From assembly GCF_020882245.1 (NCBI RefSeq), contig NC_083598.1, positions 71,119,714 through 71,183,713 on the forward strand: 64,000 nucleotides of DNA, given 5' to 3'. This DNA comes from Rhopalosiphum padi (Eukaryota > Arthropoda > Insecta > Hemiptera > Aphididae). The position numbers were made by a program, and so were the translations under genes. Under the pieces are notes generated by a model. The model was not told where the DNA came from, searched no databases, and saw only the letters and a list, made by a program, of their open reading frames with translations. This document shows, in pieces, positions 21,811 through 35,450 of this stretch. Numbering within the stretch: the stretch's first letter is position 1; the number at the start of each line of letters is the position of its first letter.

Positions 21811-24800
21811 TCATAATTTTTCATTTTTTTCACCCTCTCCTGAAAGATACAAATAACACGTTGGCATTGGTTGTCGTTCATGGTTGATAGTGAGCGGGAA
21901 AACAAAATAAATGTACTCGTGTTTTATGCACATACTCACGGTTTTCTTCACTTCCAGTTTTCGAGATAAATTTTTATTATAAATAATAATAATAATAATA
22001 TACATTCAGCGTTTTAAATCACACAGCAAAATATCGTGGTGTAATAGTTGTCTATAATATTTAATTGATATATAGAAAAAAAATCAACGAAATGTTTAAA
22101 TTTTTTTAATATATACCATTAAACACATTGTAAGCATAATATAACGTGCGCATTCTTTACGACCAACGTAATCATTAACCGGCTTCTAACAATATTTAAT
22201 TAAAAACATACACGATCATTTTATGGTTCACCTATTCGCTAGTTATCACCAATTAGTATACTATTTTGTTTTAAACTTCGACGCCGCTGAAAGTTATATA
22301 CATATACCTATATTTTTTTTTCAGAGAGAGTTATTAATGTTACGCATTGTATAACGAATAAAGTTCTTGCATGTGCGATCAATCTCAGTACATATGACCT
22401 GGTTTTTATATGCTACCTACTAATCCAATAATATACATATATTTTATTATAAAGTACTTATCAAAGATACAAAAAAAAAAATCATTGATATAGTGTTTTT
22501 GCTTAATAAGTTCTGTAATAAGTAAATAATTTTGTAAAGTCATGTATTTAGTTTTATTAATATTGTGTGTTTTAGTTGGATCATGGATTACAACATATTG
22601 TTTTAGCTACAGTGGCGTTGTAGGGGATTTATAAATTACATTTTGCTCGTTTAGAATGTTATTGTAACTAAATAATGTCATTTTATGTAATAACAAAGAT
22701 AAATTACATCATATAATATATTATTATTTGATAGCAAACCGTCCTTAGTAACAACAATAATACAAAAATAAAATGAAATTTCATAGCTGATCAACTAAGA
22801 ATTACTGAAAAAATATATTATAGAAAAATACTTTAGTATTTGTTATTATTATTTTTTTGTTTAAATTATACATAATAAATTGTGAGAGAATTGACGTCCT
22901 AATCACATTACTTAAAAAATAAATTGTATTATAATTAATTTTGGATTTATAATTATAAAATTTAATGCAAGCAAACTGTAAAAAGGTGATTTAAGGGGTT
23001 TAAATTTTAAAATTATAACGGCTTAATGATTTCACTTACCACGGTAAATTTCCTATTATTTAATTTTTTTCCAACAACTGAATGATTATTCGAGAACAAT
23101 TGGAATTACTAGTTAAGACGATGCACTAAAATGTTGTAGTCTTTTTATATTTTAATACGTGTATACTGTATATTTACCTAAGATGTTAATAAAGTTTTAG
23201 TTGATGGTATGTATAATAATAAAATATGTCTCAATAAATACAGTATAGGATAAAAAAAAAACTTCAGGTAAGAATAGATAAGTCCCGTACACTTAGATTA
23301 TATTCTTATGGTTTATATTACAGATTACGATTTTAAAACAATGACTGTGTGTATTTTATATTTTTTGTTTGACACAGTAAAAATGTTTTGATTAACAATT
23401 GGTAGGGAAATAGTGGTGGTTTATGGTGGAAAATTGAATCTTATTGGTGATTAAAAATAAACATTCTTAGTACTTTTTAAAATACGAGTAACAGCCAACA
23501 GGGAACAATACAAATATAAATTTTAAAAAAAACAAGAATTTTCAAACAAAAATCGATATTTAACAAAATTGATTTTTCTTAAAATGTTTATATTATTATT
23601 TTAAATACATGATAAAATTGGAAAATTATTTTCCTTTTTTAGAGATATTTAACATTTACATTTTCAATTGTTTTTCGTATTTTTTTTTATATCAATTTCA
23701 ATAGATTGTTTTTTGTTGGGTCAAAAAAAGTTTGAAAATATACTACAAGTTCCTCGTGAGTTGTTATGATTACTTTATTTAAGGTATACGTAGTTAAGAT
23801 TTATATTTATAACGATTTAAAGTTCAACTTTTGGGGACAGTTTTCAAAATCACGAATATTTGTAAATAATGTTTTAAAAATTTTTTTAACTACAAAAAGA
23901 AAATATAATATCAGGTTTTTTATGAATGGTTCATCCTGTAACTAAAAATTTTTAAAATATACAATAACACTCATTTTTTTTTTCATAGACATTTTAAGTT
24001 TGTACGTAATAAAATATATAGAAAATGAATACCGATTTTAGTTATTTTGTTGTTATTTCAAAATATTGTTCGTGAGTATAAGTATTTAAAATTGTTGACA
24101 TATATTAGTATATTCTCTGTATAGTAGAGTATCTACTTTTATATATTTAAATATTGATGGAAATAATAAAAAAAAAACAAAACAGAAATTGTGCGACAAT
24201 ATCTTAAACATATTATAATGAATGATCTGAAGTGATAATCGTTTAGTGTTATTGCTTTAGCGATCTATTATCCAGTTTTTGTTTACCAAAATAATAGATA
24301 TAAAAAAATAATTCTATAGTATGAATGTCTAAAATAAATATTATGAAGTGATTAAGAGAACATAGTATAACGTATTTATGTATTTCTACGTGTTTAATGT
24401 GTAGAGATTCAAGATGGTCCGTCTTGGACATCGTAGATGAATTAATGTTTAATTTATAATGACAATCAGTTTACGTTGTGCAGCCGCCTCTTGAGAGACA
24501 ATATGTACTTACATTGAACACTAGTCTCCTTTATTAATTTTAAATTCAAAGTATGGTAAAATGTATGTTTACCGTCTTGACTCGATTTATCAGCCATAGT
24601 AGATTAGCTTGGGACTACCCAGGTGAGACGTTGTTTGTTTATTAATTATTTCACTCGTTGCATGTGTAGAATGTACTGTTGTATGTCTCAGAGATGAACA
24701 CGGAGCTATAGGTGGCTAAGCAAAATATATCCTAATGAACATCAGGAAATTCTTTAATAGTTGTTGAGGCTTAATATGCTTCATTAAAAAGCTTATTAAG

Positions 24801-26019
24801 CTTCGTTTGCTTTACGATGAGCCAAATTTTAAGTGAATTTAATGTCATACATTATAAGTGTAATTGCGTTTCTACAAAAATATTATTATATTGAATATTC
24901 TCGAATATTTTCTCTTTTTTTCTGTTTAAACAAGATAAAACATAGTATAGTATAGAGTTTAACAAAAATAATTAAAAAATCGCATTTTATAAAATTATTT
25001 TTAAGAATAAGTATACCTACAAAACATTGTTTAATATTTAATAATTATAATATATCATATTAATATTACCTTATGTATTATATAATTATACTAATTATAA
25101 CATATTTATTTTGTATATTTATATAATATATATACATTATTTTCTTCACTTTTTAGTTATTTAATCGCAGCACAGTCGATAAAAATAATATAAATTTATA
25201 ATACATTTAAGTACAATATATAAGTATCAAATGGAGATAAATGTTTTTAATGTTGAATTGTTATTTATACTAACATTTTTTTAGTTAGTGTACATTCAGT
25301 ATCTTTTCATTTGATTTATTTAAAAATAATTATTTATCAAATTTATATTTTTTGTATTATAAAAATAAAAAATATGGTTTAAATATATTAGTATCCTACT
25401 GCAGCAAGTTGTATTACCTAATTATTGTAAATGGCATAACATTTGGTAACACGGCGATATAGATAGACAAATCATGTACACTATGGAAGAGTATTAATTT
25501 TCTGGTACCTACTTCATTACAATACATTCAAATGTATTATAATAGGTATTATTTTATTATTTATTATAACATTTCAATACATCTATTCATACACTGTATT
25601 TTATACATCAATGTACAATCCAAATTATAATTTCAATTACATTTATAGATAAATTATTAATTTTATAGCCATTTTATTTTTTTGTATTTAGTTCTATAAT
25701 AAAATTGAGTTTATAATATATTAATACATATAAATTATTTAAGAATTTTATTTTTTTATACACACAATATTACGTTTGATTTTTTTTTAAACATTTAATG
25801 ATTTAATAAACTTTAAAGAAATGATAATATGTAGTATATTCAATGTTTAATGGAAACACACTCCAGATTATAGACCATCCGAACGACTATTTTATGTTTT
25901 ATTAGTAAATTATTCAGGGGACGCATCCAGCCTGTGTAATTTAGTTGTAGTAGTATTGAAAAATGTGTTCCGGCGTAAACTTATTCCGAACGCATTCTAG
26001 TTTTGTTTCTTTCCCAACT
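21811..26019. other. AT-rich non-coding tract
   Basis: No gene supported in 4.2 kb. It contains an (AAT)n run (21982-22000), a donor-like CAG-GTAAGA at about 23265-23273, and one 60-codon ATG frame on the minus strand (24249-24431) of AT-driven composition. At 25995-26022 a long pyrimidine tract ends in CTAG, a strong acceptor-like signal leading into the next island. Confidence 0.55.
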
Positions 26020-26142
26020 AGGTACTGAAATTTACGATTTTCAATCGTTAAACGTTTTTAATAATTTAATACAAGACCAAACGGCGGCAGCAGTATACTA
26101 TCGGTATATCCTATCCGTTTTTTTTCTTTTCGTATTTTCTGA

Positions 26143-26150
26143 TATATAAA
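26143..26150 (+). promoter_or_regulatory. candidate TATA box
   Basis: TATATAAA stands 49 bases before the ATG at 26192. A start about 30 bases downstream would fall near 26173-26180, leaving a leader of about 15 bases. Confidence 0.35.
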
Positions 26151-26191
26151 ACTAAGATGGGTTTTTAATAAACGGGTACAGGTCATGTGCG

Positions 26192-26311
26192 ATGAGCACT
26201 GGTAAAAAGCATACGACCGCCAACGTCATTCGACCTAACACTAACAGGCGCATGGTGGATATACCGCATTTCCCGCTACCAAAAATGACCACGGATTGGG
26301 AATCCCGTTAA
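26192..26311 (+). CDS. candidate 39-aa short reading frame behind a TATA box
   Basis: ATG at 26192 reads 39 codons to TAA. The peptide is polar and basic: starts MSTGKKHTTANV, has a PNTNRRMVD centre, then PHFPLPKMTTDWESR. Composition is far from the AT-driven background, and the TATA box, short leader, frame and a downstream AATAAA (26776) line up as a possible small gene. The frame is also open upstream for 12 codons without ATG, so an exon after an acceptor (TACAG, about 26180) is another reading. Short length prevents certainty, and no relative is recognised. Confidence 0.25.
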   Translation: MSTGKKHTTANVIRPNTNRRMVDIPHFPLPKMTTDWESR

Positions 26312-27060
26312 AAGGCTGGGCAGAAACTAATTGCCTGAGATGTGGGTCATACGGGCTTTAGTAAAAACCACCAAATAGAGGTCCCCAAGGCTACTCGCCG
26401 TTTCTATACTGATTCTTCGCGACCGTCACGATGGTCTTTTTTTCGTCTCTAGATTCATCCATAATGATATCGTTGCTATTCCTTGGTTTCGTCCAGATCG
26501 TTCCCGACAATGTTACACGGAATCGGTCAACAAAGTTGAATAACCACACGAGTAAAACAATTCGATAAAGTTAGAACCACAAACATAACAGACGTATATT
26601 AAATGTATCCAACAAATTTGTTGTTAACTTGTTAGACAGTGCTCTAGACTTTAGTGAATTTTATTTTTACTGAACAGCACAACTTTATGGTAGCGAAATT
26701 TTCTCCGAGTGAAAAATTTAACACCCGCTTTGCAGCACAAAAGTTAAAGAAGCGTTCCTAAAAAAGTATAATCCGAATAAAGTCTAGGAATAATTCAACA
26801 CTGTTCAACAAGTTTTACCAAATTTTTTGCTGGATACGTATTTTGTTATGGATGTGTTGTTAACTTTATGAATATGAATACAGTACCAGCGTAAACGAGC
26901 TAAATTCATTATATTGTCAAAACTACAATAACACTTGTGTGACCTGTTTCTGGGGCTTGAATAAAAACCGTTATAGCTGACAACATTCGTTAGTTTATCG
27001 CCGTACTGAGATTAATTTTTTTTTTGTCACTAAATATATAGTGTTGTACACAGGCCGACA

Positions 27061-29679
27061 TTTTTCTCATGCCTATGATGATATGAGTTCACATATCGTC
27101 GTGCGTACTCTGTTCAGTTTATAGAGCCACTACGGTATCGTTATACTATCATTGTTGTGTGTCCGTAGTGTGGCACCATAAATTATTATTATGAATATAC
27201 ATTGTCGCTATAAACGACTGTTTCGACGGCATACCATGTATATGAATCATTGTTGTTTTTTTACGATTTGTCAATTTATGCGTTGTTGCTTAATTTTTCC
27301 GATTATTTTCATTCCATTATAAACACTTTCAAATATGGCCAAATTATAAAAGCAATATTTTATATCCATTCCGTTAGTATTTTAATTTTTTAGTTTTAGT
27401 ATGCGCTGCAAATTTCGTTCTAAATAACCGATTATTATTGGATATTAATCATATATATTATCCCTAGTGTGGTCTTCGGGTTTCACCTAGAAACCACCCA
27501 AGCAGATATTGTTGTATACAATCGTTTTGTGAAAAATCTTAAAAAGACGACACCGCCATAACCTGATTAAGGTGGTTTGTGTAGTTATTACAATAAGACG
27601 CGCGGAAGACACGGGGAAAAAAATAGTCAAGCCTCACCCCTCTTAACCAGTCATTGTCGTAAAAACTCGAGCGCTGAAATACAAACGATTCTCGACTGTT
27701 GTCATAAAATTAAATAATAACGGTTATTAAACAAAAGTTGTTGACATTCTATGTGTAATTATTATTATAGCGACGAAAATGACATAATGAGTCTCAATCG
27801 TCTTCCATTGCGAGGGTTGATTGTATAGTTTTCTAGGTAACGTAAAAGGGTGGTTGAATGACCAAATAATTCTTTTGCTTATAAACATTCAAAAATACGT
27901 AACGTAACAAAACAAATTCGATCGGTTTATCGTTACAATTGTGTAATACAATGAAAATATAATATTAACTAACTATATAGATTAATAATTTTATCATAAT
28001 AATCATCATCGTAATATTTAGTTAAGCATTTTAAGGTATTTACGCTCATAAAAAGTTGGACGTAAATAGTATCCAATTGCTTGTACAGTTGTAATTTAAA
28101 ATATAATAATATGGTGTTTAATGATTAAATTACTGTTTAAACTTTAAAACTACTACTCATTATAATACGGTATTGTAAACTAAATGTACTGCATATAATT
28201 GCATACACAAATAAATAGGTAATATATTTAAAATTAATTCATTTTTATCACACCTATTTTAATTAAAATAAATTAATGTTACAGAGACTTAACATTTTAA
28301 TTAAATATTTAAACTTTTAAGTGTCCCTCAAAGCATATTTATCTTATGCATAATGCATACGTTTAATTGATAAATTGTACAATTAAAAAAAAAACTAATA
28401 TACTAAAATACCTCGTTAAAATGTATAAGTAAATAAGACTACAAATTCACTGATATTATGTTAAAATAATTCATCAATCATTTTCACGTTAGATTTTTAA
28501 TCGTGTTATAATAATATTTTATTCACGTTTTATTCGAGACAACAGGCATCATTGTGAGTTTGTTGTAATTATATTTTATGAGTAAAAAAAATGTAAAAAG
28601 ATTAATCTATAAAGACGAAATTCGAAATTATACTAATTTTTTTTATACAACAGTTTTACTGTTTTATTGAACATAGTATAATTTATTATTGTAAGCTTAT
28701 TTATAACATGAGAAATAATTTTAAAATTGTAATAATTTAATCATATTCTAAGTATATTTTATACCAGAATTATTTTTTTATTTAAAAAAATTACATTATA
28801 AAGGTATAACTGATTAAACAAATTGTTATTATTAAATGTTTCTCCCCAAATAAGGACGTTGTTTTTCTATATTTTATCAAGTTGACTTTAATGTTCCAAT
28901 CGTATTAAGATCGTCGTAAAATCTATTTGTGCACCAGTTGGTTAATTTAGTTTTCTCGGTCATCTTGTAGTTTGTTGTTCAAAACTAATTTCCATAATGA
29001 CTCGCATACGAACTTAGTTAATTAGACGTAAAATATGTTTTCCGTTGTAACTCTATTTCAGCAAACGAGTCATTCCGTTATGGTAGGTAGTATAGCTGAT
29101 TGCATTTGAGCTCTTTCATTAAACTATTAGTTAATAAAGTTATAAAACATCCACATCAATGGACTTTTTTGATTCTAACCATGAATAATTTAAGTTTAAT
29201 GTCTTGACTGTTATTAACAAATAACAATAAATAAAATGTATTTATTTGTATTTTTTTAATATTAAAAATTTGTTTTAGTATTTAGTATTTCATAATATAT
29301 AGTTAATTCAAATATTGTGATGTCATGTATATCTATCTGTCTTTGTGACTGATGGCCGATGTATTAAAACCATAATATTATATTCAAAAGGATTCTGTCC
29401 GTTAAATTTATAAATAAGAAAAACAATGTATAAAAACAATTACCATAGAATTTACTTAGGTTGACTGGATTTATGTAGTATTTAAAACATCTCGGGTTGA
29501 CGAGTTAGAAATTTATTTTCCTAGTCGATGCAGTGCATAGTAATTAGTTGGTTCATCGCACTAGTGCTGTTCAAAAAATATGCGTAATTATATATATAAA
29601 AATGTATTCTTATGAAACAAGAACATGTTACGCTACACTGGTTTATGTAACCTATAATCGTGGCAGATTTATGTTTCAG
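27061..29679. other. non-coding tract with a GC-raised patch
   Basis: No gene supported. 27470-27700 is GC-raised and includes GGTTTC-ACCTA-GAAACC, a small hairpin, and opposed AAACCACC / GGTGGTTT words about 80 bases apart. The remainder is AT-rich. Confidence 0.55.
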
Positions 29680-29703
29680 ACACTCTAGACACTCTATATA
29701 AGA
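29680..29703. repeat. 9-bp direct repeat next to TATA-like word
   Basis: AGACACTCT occurs twice in tandem and runs into CTATATAAG. The same ACACTCTATATAA word occurs at about 174-187, so this may be a dispersed repeat fragment. Confidence 0.6.
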
Positions 29704-31810
29704 GAAGAACATGATACTTGCGTTAGCTGGTCATTACAAAAATAATGAATGAATAAACGTTTCCTAAAATCGTTATGAATGAACGTATTTTTTTTTGACA
29801 AAATATGGACCTTAATTTTGAACTCCATCAATATTAGGTTTTTATTATTGTTCACTTTTTGAACATAAACTATATCCAGTACGTTATTTAAAACTTATTT
29901 AATAATTTTTAACATTAATAGTGCATTTATAACGTATTCAATATTATATACAAATTGAATTTAAATAATAGATAACAATATGATAAAAGTACAACTTTTG
30001 GATTTTTATTAATTGATTAATGACCTTAATACAATGTATTTTATCTAGGTTTATTAATAGCCAATAGCAATCACTTCGTATAATGCAATGAGCATTTAGA
30101 GAATCGTAAGACCTTCACTCACCACATTTAAATGTTTATTTATAGTTACTGAGGATGACTGATGATTAATTGATTATGTTCAATTGATTAATGGCAATTT
30201 GTTCAACTGGTTTATTTGTCTGAACTCTGCATATTTAAAAACAATTTAATCTCAATAAACAATCATTTTTGTATTTCAAATTATTGTTATTTATAAATTT
30301 ATAATAATGTGACTTTATTATTGGTTTTCCGTTGTAATATGTTTTCTATTAAACTTTTTCGGACGTTTTTCAATTTCAATGGTTTTCTTTATCATTTTTT
30401 TTCACATAATATGTACGGGGGTTGGTTTTTTTTTTTATCAAAGATCTTGAAGTTGTTAAATTGAATTTACCGTGACGTACTTTACTGTATGTCCGCTTTA
30501 GCCAACTATTTTCTCCATATTATCATTTATGTATTCTGTAAAATAATTTTTTAGTGACAGGTCTGCTTGTCCAATATATAATTTCTCATAATATGAATGG
30601 AATTTCATATACACTGTATGCTTGAAGTGTTCTAAAGATAGTTTCAAATCTCTTAGTTAATAAATAAAATGTTCTTTATATTATTTTGACTCACAATACA
30701 ATCTAAGTGTACTGACAATCATTCTCTCAAAACATAACAATTGAGGTTTACTTCAGTAACGTTCCTCTGTCGAATTCGATAAAGAGTGGATACAGCAAGT
30801 GATTCAACCAATATTTAGTATTAATTTTAAACTTACAAACTATAATAAATGATAAAACAAATTTATAATGACTTACACTGTCACAAATTATTATGAACAA
30901 TAGTTATAAATTTCTTTGTAATGACTCTTATTAGAATATACTAATTTACGTACTTTGTTTCAATTCATGGGGTGGACAAATCGAAAAAATATATATTAAC
31001 AACATAAATAAAATTATCCTAACCGAAGAATAGAATTAAACAAAGCGTACAACTTTATTGTGTTGTTAAAAAAATATGAAAAGTTAAGTAAAGGTTGTGT
31101 AAAAAAAAAAAAAGCCAATAACATGAGTCGAATTATTTATACATCACGACAACATGACTTGATGTAGGTACATTAAACTGTGTAATTAAAAATAACTGTC
31201 GAAAATTCCGAAATCGTGTAGAAATTGAGGGCCACTCGGATGAACAATAATCTCTGGCACATGGTCCGATGACATTTATTTTTGTAGCATTTTAATTACA
31301 GCCCTGTTTCTAGATGTGAGTGCGTGATAATATTAAAGTAATGTTTTAAGCTGCTAAGCCCAAAAATATTATCTTATTATTTCCAGTTGGTGAATTATTT
31401 ACCGGTTTATATCAAAATGCAGAGTGGACTACTTTATGCACGAGAAGATAAACAAAACGAGTTTATGATTATGTACGTCTGGTCGGATGTGTTTAAATTT
31501 TAGGATCACACTAGTTAGAATATGTGCTATAACCAAACACATGACTGGATGTAGAGCGATATGTTTAGGACATTCAATTTAAAAAACAATGTCTAGTTTG
31601 GTATGTTTTACAATATTAAATCCAGTTTATGATTGTATAATGTTTATACATAAAAATCTTGTCTAAATGTTTAAATATATTTAAATTTCAACGTATAGAC
31701 TTACAAATTACAACTAAAAACATTTGAATTCTTTCACAACTGGACATTGTACATATTATAAATATATTTATAATTATATTTTCAATATACATTTTTAATA
31801 TTATATTTGA
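29704..31810. other. AT-rich non-coding tract
   Basis: No gene supported. One minus-strand frame (29521-29712) without convincing features overlaps the start. Confidence 0.6.
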
Positions 31811-31830
31811 TTTGTTCCATTCGGAACAAA
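31811..31830. repeat. 8-bp stem, 4-base loop hairpin
   Basis: TTTGTTCC-ATTC-GGAACAAA, a perfect tight stem-loop followed by A-rich DNA. It is too isolated to call a terminator or RNA element. Confidence 0.7.
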
Positions 31831-33300
31831 AAGACTGTTTATAAATTACAAATAAGGCATTTTAAAATGGAAATGAGCTTGGAAGAGAGAAAGATCTGAT
31901 AATATTGTTGAGCTATGTAGTATTAAATGTACTTTTAAAATCATTTACTTTTATAGAAATGTATGGTATTTAATCAATGATAAGTAATACAACTAATATA
32001 AACAGAGATTTTACGAATAATATATTGTATTATTTGACTGTTGGTTAAGCTCATTATGTCTATCTATATATTTTCATAAGAAATTTAACACAGTTGAAGT
32101 TATGTATCAATGATATGATTTACGATTTACCTATAGTTTCAAGATTTATACTTATCTTTATTTTTAATGCTGTAAGCTTATTACAGAATAGGTATAATTG
32201 GTGTAGATATGCTACATAATATACTATTATAGCATATTTATCTGAAATTCAAATATACGTTATGGATATTATAAAAATGTTCTCATTATCAAGATGAAAA
32301 AATAAAAAAAATAATTTAATTTTAAATATAAATATACTTTATAACGCGTGTGCACACGGAGTAAATATGTTTGAATAGTTTAAATTATGTATACCACAAA
32401 ATACAAATTATAATATTAATGATGAAATAATTCCTATAGAGTATAGACTAATAATTTAGGGAACGTGATGCATATACAAACGTAAACAAAACGTATTATT
32501 AACTCATAATAATTATAAATCATATCTACTAATTATTACTATATTATGGTTTTGAAAATGATTCGAATATAGCGTGATAAAAGTCATTGTTCATACCAAC
32601 AGCACATCGATAGCTAAAGAGACGTTATACAAATGGAAACATTTTCTGGTTGTAGAATAAAATATATATCTTAACTCGGGTGTATGGTTATTATAAACTG
32701 ATAATAATCAATTCGTTATTTTCATTACGATATAATGAAACGAAACATTTTCAATTTAAATTCAACATAAATAAGTATTTACTGAGTCAGACAATTTTGT
32801 TTGGTAGAAATTACATTAACCGTTTATTACCCTACAATACTATTTATATATTCATACTAATTACAAATAAAAACAATAGCTGGTTTATGAATATCTAAAA
32901 AATAAAAAAAATAAACTTTATGTAATTATCAGAATTTAAATGTATTTTAATCATCCCATTAAACAATATATTAAAGTCAAAAAGGCTTTTTTGGCTTAAT
33001 TAGAAAAAAATGGTTAATCCATTACTTTACTTTGTTTAGCATAAGCAAATGAGTAATATTTTTTTTTCAGAAGCATCGTAATGCGAGTATTATAATAAAC
33101 GTATAATGTATAATATGCAATAACACCATTTTTTAAAAGCAAAAAAAAATATTTTTACTTGATTAAAAATTATTCATTATTATTTTTTAATTCTTTGAAA
33201 TTACAGTCCAAAAAAAATATAAACCTAAACATATTATAGATGAAAAATTATGTAATATCGTATATAATGTTAATATGTATGGCTATATGTGCATAGATAA
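31831..33300. other. AT-rich non-coding tract
   Basis: No gene supported. Frames such as 32680-32898 start without ATG and are I/N/F/Y rich. Confidence 0.6.
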
Positions 33301-33570
33301 AGTCATTCGTCAATATCTCTTTGTCGACTGTGGAAGGATATAATTCGTACGAGAACGACGGCCAGTCATAAACTATTCAAAAACCCTTCGTCCAACAACC
33401 CGAAATTCGACGCGCACACACTGAAAAATCGAGGTCGTATGTATTATTTTAGTTTTTATTTCGATTTTATTTTCATCGTATTTATTTAAATGTTTGCTCG
33501 CAGGTGGCGTGTGAACCTCCTTCAGGCGGGCACACGGGTACCTGGCCAAAACGTTTTATACGCGCCTATA
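33301..33570 (+). other. candidate pair of exons split by a 67-bp intron
   Basis: The GC-raised segment 33301-33436 is followed by GTATGT (33437), 60 bases of T-rich DNA and a strong acceptor TTTGCTCGCAG (33493-33503). A second GC-rich segment (33504 to about 33567) then ends in TATAG-GTGAAA, a fair donor. The low-GC, 67-bp piece between two GC-rich pieces has the size and ends of a short insect intron. Across the junction the open frame of segment one hits a stop soon after splicing, so a non-coding or untranslated exon pair is more likely than coding. In the second segment two frames are open. Confidence 0.28.
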
Positions 33571-33638
33571 GGTGAAACTTGATGTTTTGCCACATTTCCA
33601 ATTTTTTTCTATATAAATCATAACCATTCGCCCACCAG

Positions 33639-33902
33639 TCAAGTCGACATAATATATCGGCCGATATCGATCCACTTTAACCACCACACGAGCACCGTTG
33701 TTAAATAATAAATTACCAAGTCAGTTATATAATATATTATATTATTAATTATTATACACCTAGTATCTAATAATATTATATTACTATCGAGATGGATGGA
33801 AATATCATGCATAGCAATTTCCAGTGCGATCCGAGCATAGTTTGTCGGCGGCAACAGCATTAATTTGATTTTCTCATATGAACTTACGTAATACGTATTC
33901 AT
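33639..33902 (-). CDS. candidate 87-aa reading frame, minus strand
   Basis: A true ATG (33900-33902) opens 87 codons to TAG. Residues 1-48 are mixed (YEKIKLMLLPPTNYARIALEIAMHDIS); residues 49-75 form one or two hydrophobic aromatic segments. GTAAGT occurs a few codons in, so the ATG could alternatively belong to a very short first exon. A 14-bp palindrome, ATATCGGCCGATAT (33654-33667), lies near its end. Family unknown. Confidence 0.17.
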   Translation of the reverse strand: MNTYYVSSYEKIKLMLLPPTNYARIALEIAMHDISIHLDSNIILLDTRCIIINNIIYYITDLVIYYLTTVLVWWLKWIDIGRYIMST

Positions 33903-34479
33903 TACCTACTTATAAAACTTGTGTATCGAACGTAATGGTATAATATTAACACAATTGGGTCACGAAAACCTAACCTTAATGTCTGATCAGATATCGACAA
34001 GCACAACGAATGCTCATATTATTATGTGTATATACAAGACAACATGTTATATATTTTTACGTAGCCCTGAAATACGACGAAGGAAAAAAATATTTTACAA
34101 AAATAGTTAACTATATTAATCTATAAATATTAATTCAATAGTATGTACGAGTATATTAAAATATGTTATTCTATTATTGAATCAACGGTTATGGTTATGA
34201 GTGAATATGATTTGAGATAGAAAAATATTTTTGTGTATAGTTATCAATGTTATCATTATAAAATTATTTATTTATTCGTGAGAAATGAAGAATCCATTAC
34301 AGCCGATACAGAAAATGTTCCCGAAAAGTAATGATTTTGACGTATAATTTTTATTATTTCCTGTTTACCGTCAATTTGATATCATAAAATAATTTACGCC
34401 GACTCGCAGATCTACCGCCGCTAAACACACGCGAGGAAATTCATGTAAAACTCGTCATTGAGTATTTAAACATTTTACT
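33903..34479. other. AT-rich non-coding tract
   Basis: No gene supported. Confidence 0.6.
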
Positions 34480-34581
34480 GCGGAATCACGTCAAAACAGT
34501 GTTTTTTTATCGTTTGTGTACACGCGGGGCGCGGAAACAACGGACGAGCGCACGGACGACGATGATGGGTCCCCGAGTCTC

Positions 34582-34611
34582 GGGACGGGGGGTGACTGGG
34601 GTTGATTTGGG
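34582..34611 (+). other. G-quadruplex motif
   Basis: Four G-runs (3, 6, 4 and 3 or more Gs) with loops of 2, 5 and 7 bases satisfy the canonical G-quadruplex pattern. Confidence 0.7.
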
Positions 34612-34878
34612 TCGGCGCATGCATACATTATTATCATTATAAATACTCGGCCATAAGTCGAAGACGTATATATGTACCTAATATCGTGTGTGTGCTCGTA
34701 TATAATATGATGGCAGTATATACGGTTATAGACGGACCCGAAACCGCACGCACGTGCCCCTGGAATGATGCGATACGACTGCGGCCGAGGCAATCCATCA
34801 GCGGCCCGTAATCATTTAGCCGCAACAATCCACTGTTGTGCTCACGGGTGTATATAATAACAGACTGTGTATATACGA

Positions 34879-34914
34879 GTGTGTGCGTGTGTGTGTATGT
34901 GTGTGGGTGTGCGG
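34879..34914. repeat. imperfect (GT)n microsatellite
   Basis: GT-rich run with C, A and G interruptions; a weaker one follows at 35070-35092. Confidence 0.85.
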
Positions 34915-35450
34915 ATGAACGGGCGTGAGCGTGTCTATATAATGCCGCCGTAGGTAGGTGAGCAAACGGACGCGTTTTGCGAGCGATGAATTTATGGTAG
35001 CGAATTTATCGTCGTCCAAAAATTCTCTCTCATCGCGTCGTACGTGTTTGTGACGTTATGCGTGTATGTATAGGTGTGCGTGCGTGTGTGCAAATACAAT
35101 GCGCGGCGCGTTTTTCATCATTTTTTATGCACGGCGAGAAAATCCCACCGAAAACATGAACGCAAACCGTTTCGTTCGATTAAACCGCTTCCGAGCGACC
35201 TGTTATGCGCGCGTATATGTTTTTTAATAATATCATTTATACGTATAATATACATACCCACCCAGTCCACGTGGCGGTTGAGGCGTGATGACGTTTAAGA
35301 TATTGGTTTCCACACACCACCACCGTCGTTTTAATATTTTAAGGAGATGAGGCATGACCGCACACGTAGGTGGTCGGTCTTTTAAAAATTCACCTCTCCC
35401 CCTCCCCCTGTTCGCCCGTACCAAACATAATATATGTACTATCGATTATA

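Larger units (their letters stand above)
26020..27060. promoter_or_regulatory. GC-raised island with TATA box
   Basis: 26020-26560 is among the GC-richest parts of this half of the window. It holds the TATA-led mini-frame below. An AATAAA at 26776-26781 could end a short transcript starting near 26175. Confidence 0.3.
34480..35450. promoter_or_regulatory. strongest CpG island of the window
   Basis: Almost 1 kb dense in CpG, with a G-quadruplex motif, a GT microsatellite and two TATATAA words (about 34851 and 34936). Non-ATG frames are open on both strands (for example 34491-34793 minus, 35074-35298 plus). A promoter or 5' exon of a gene reaching outside the window is the natural reading. I could not fix a start or splice pattern. 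Confidence 0.4.

Noticed and set aside
23252..23273. CTTCAG-GTAAGA resembling a recursive splice site
   Set aside because: Preceded by an A-run instead of a pyrimidine tract.
34491..34793. 100-codon minus-strand frame
   Set aside because: Starts at TTG without ATG or acceptor, and its openness is explained by high GC.
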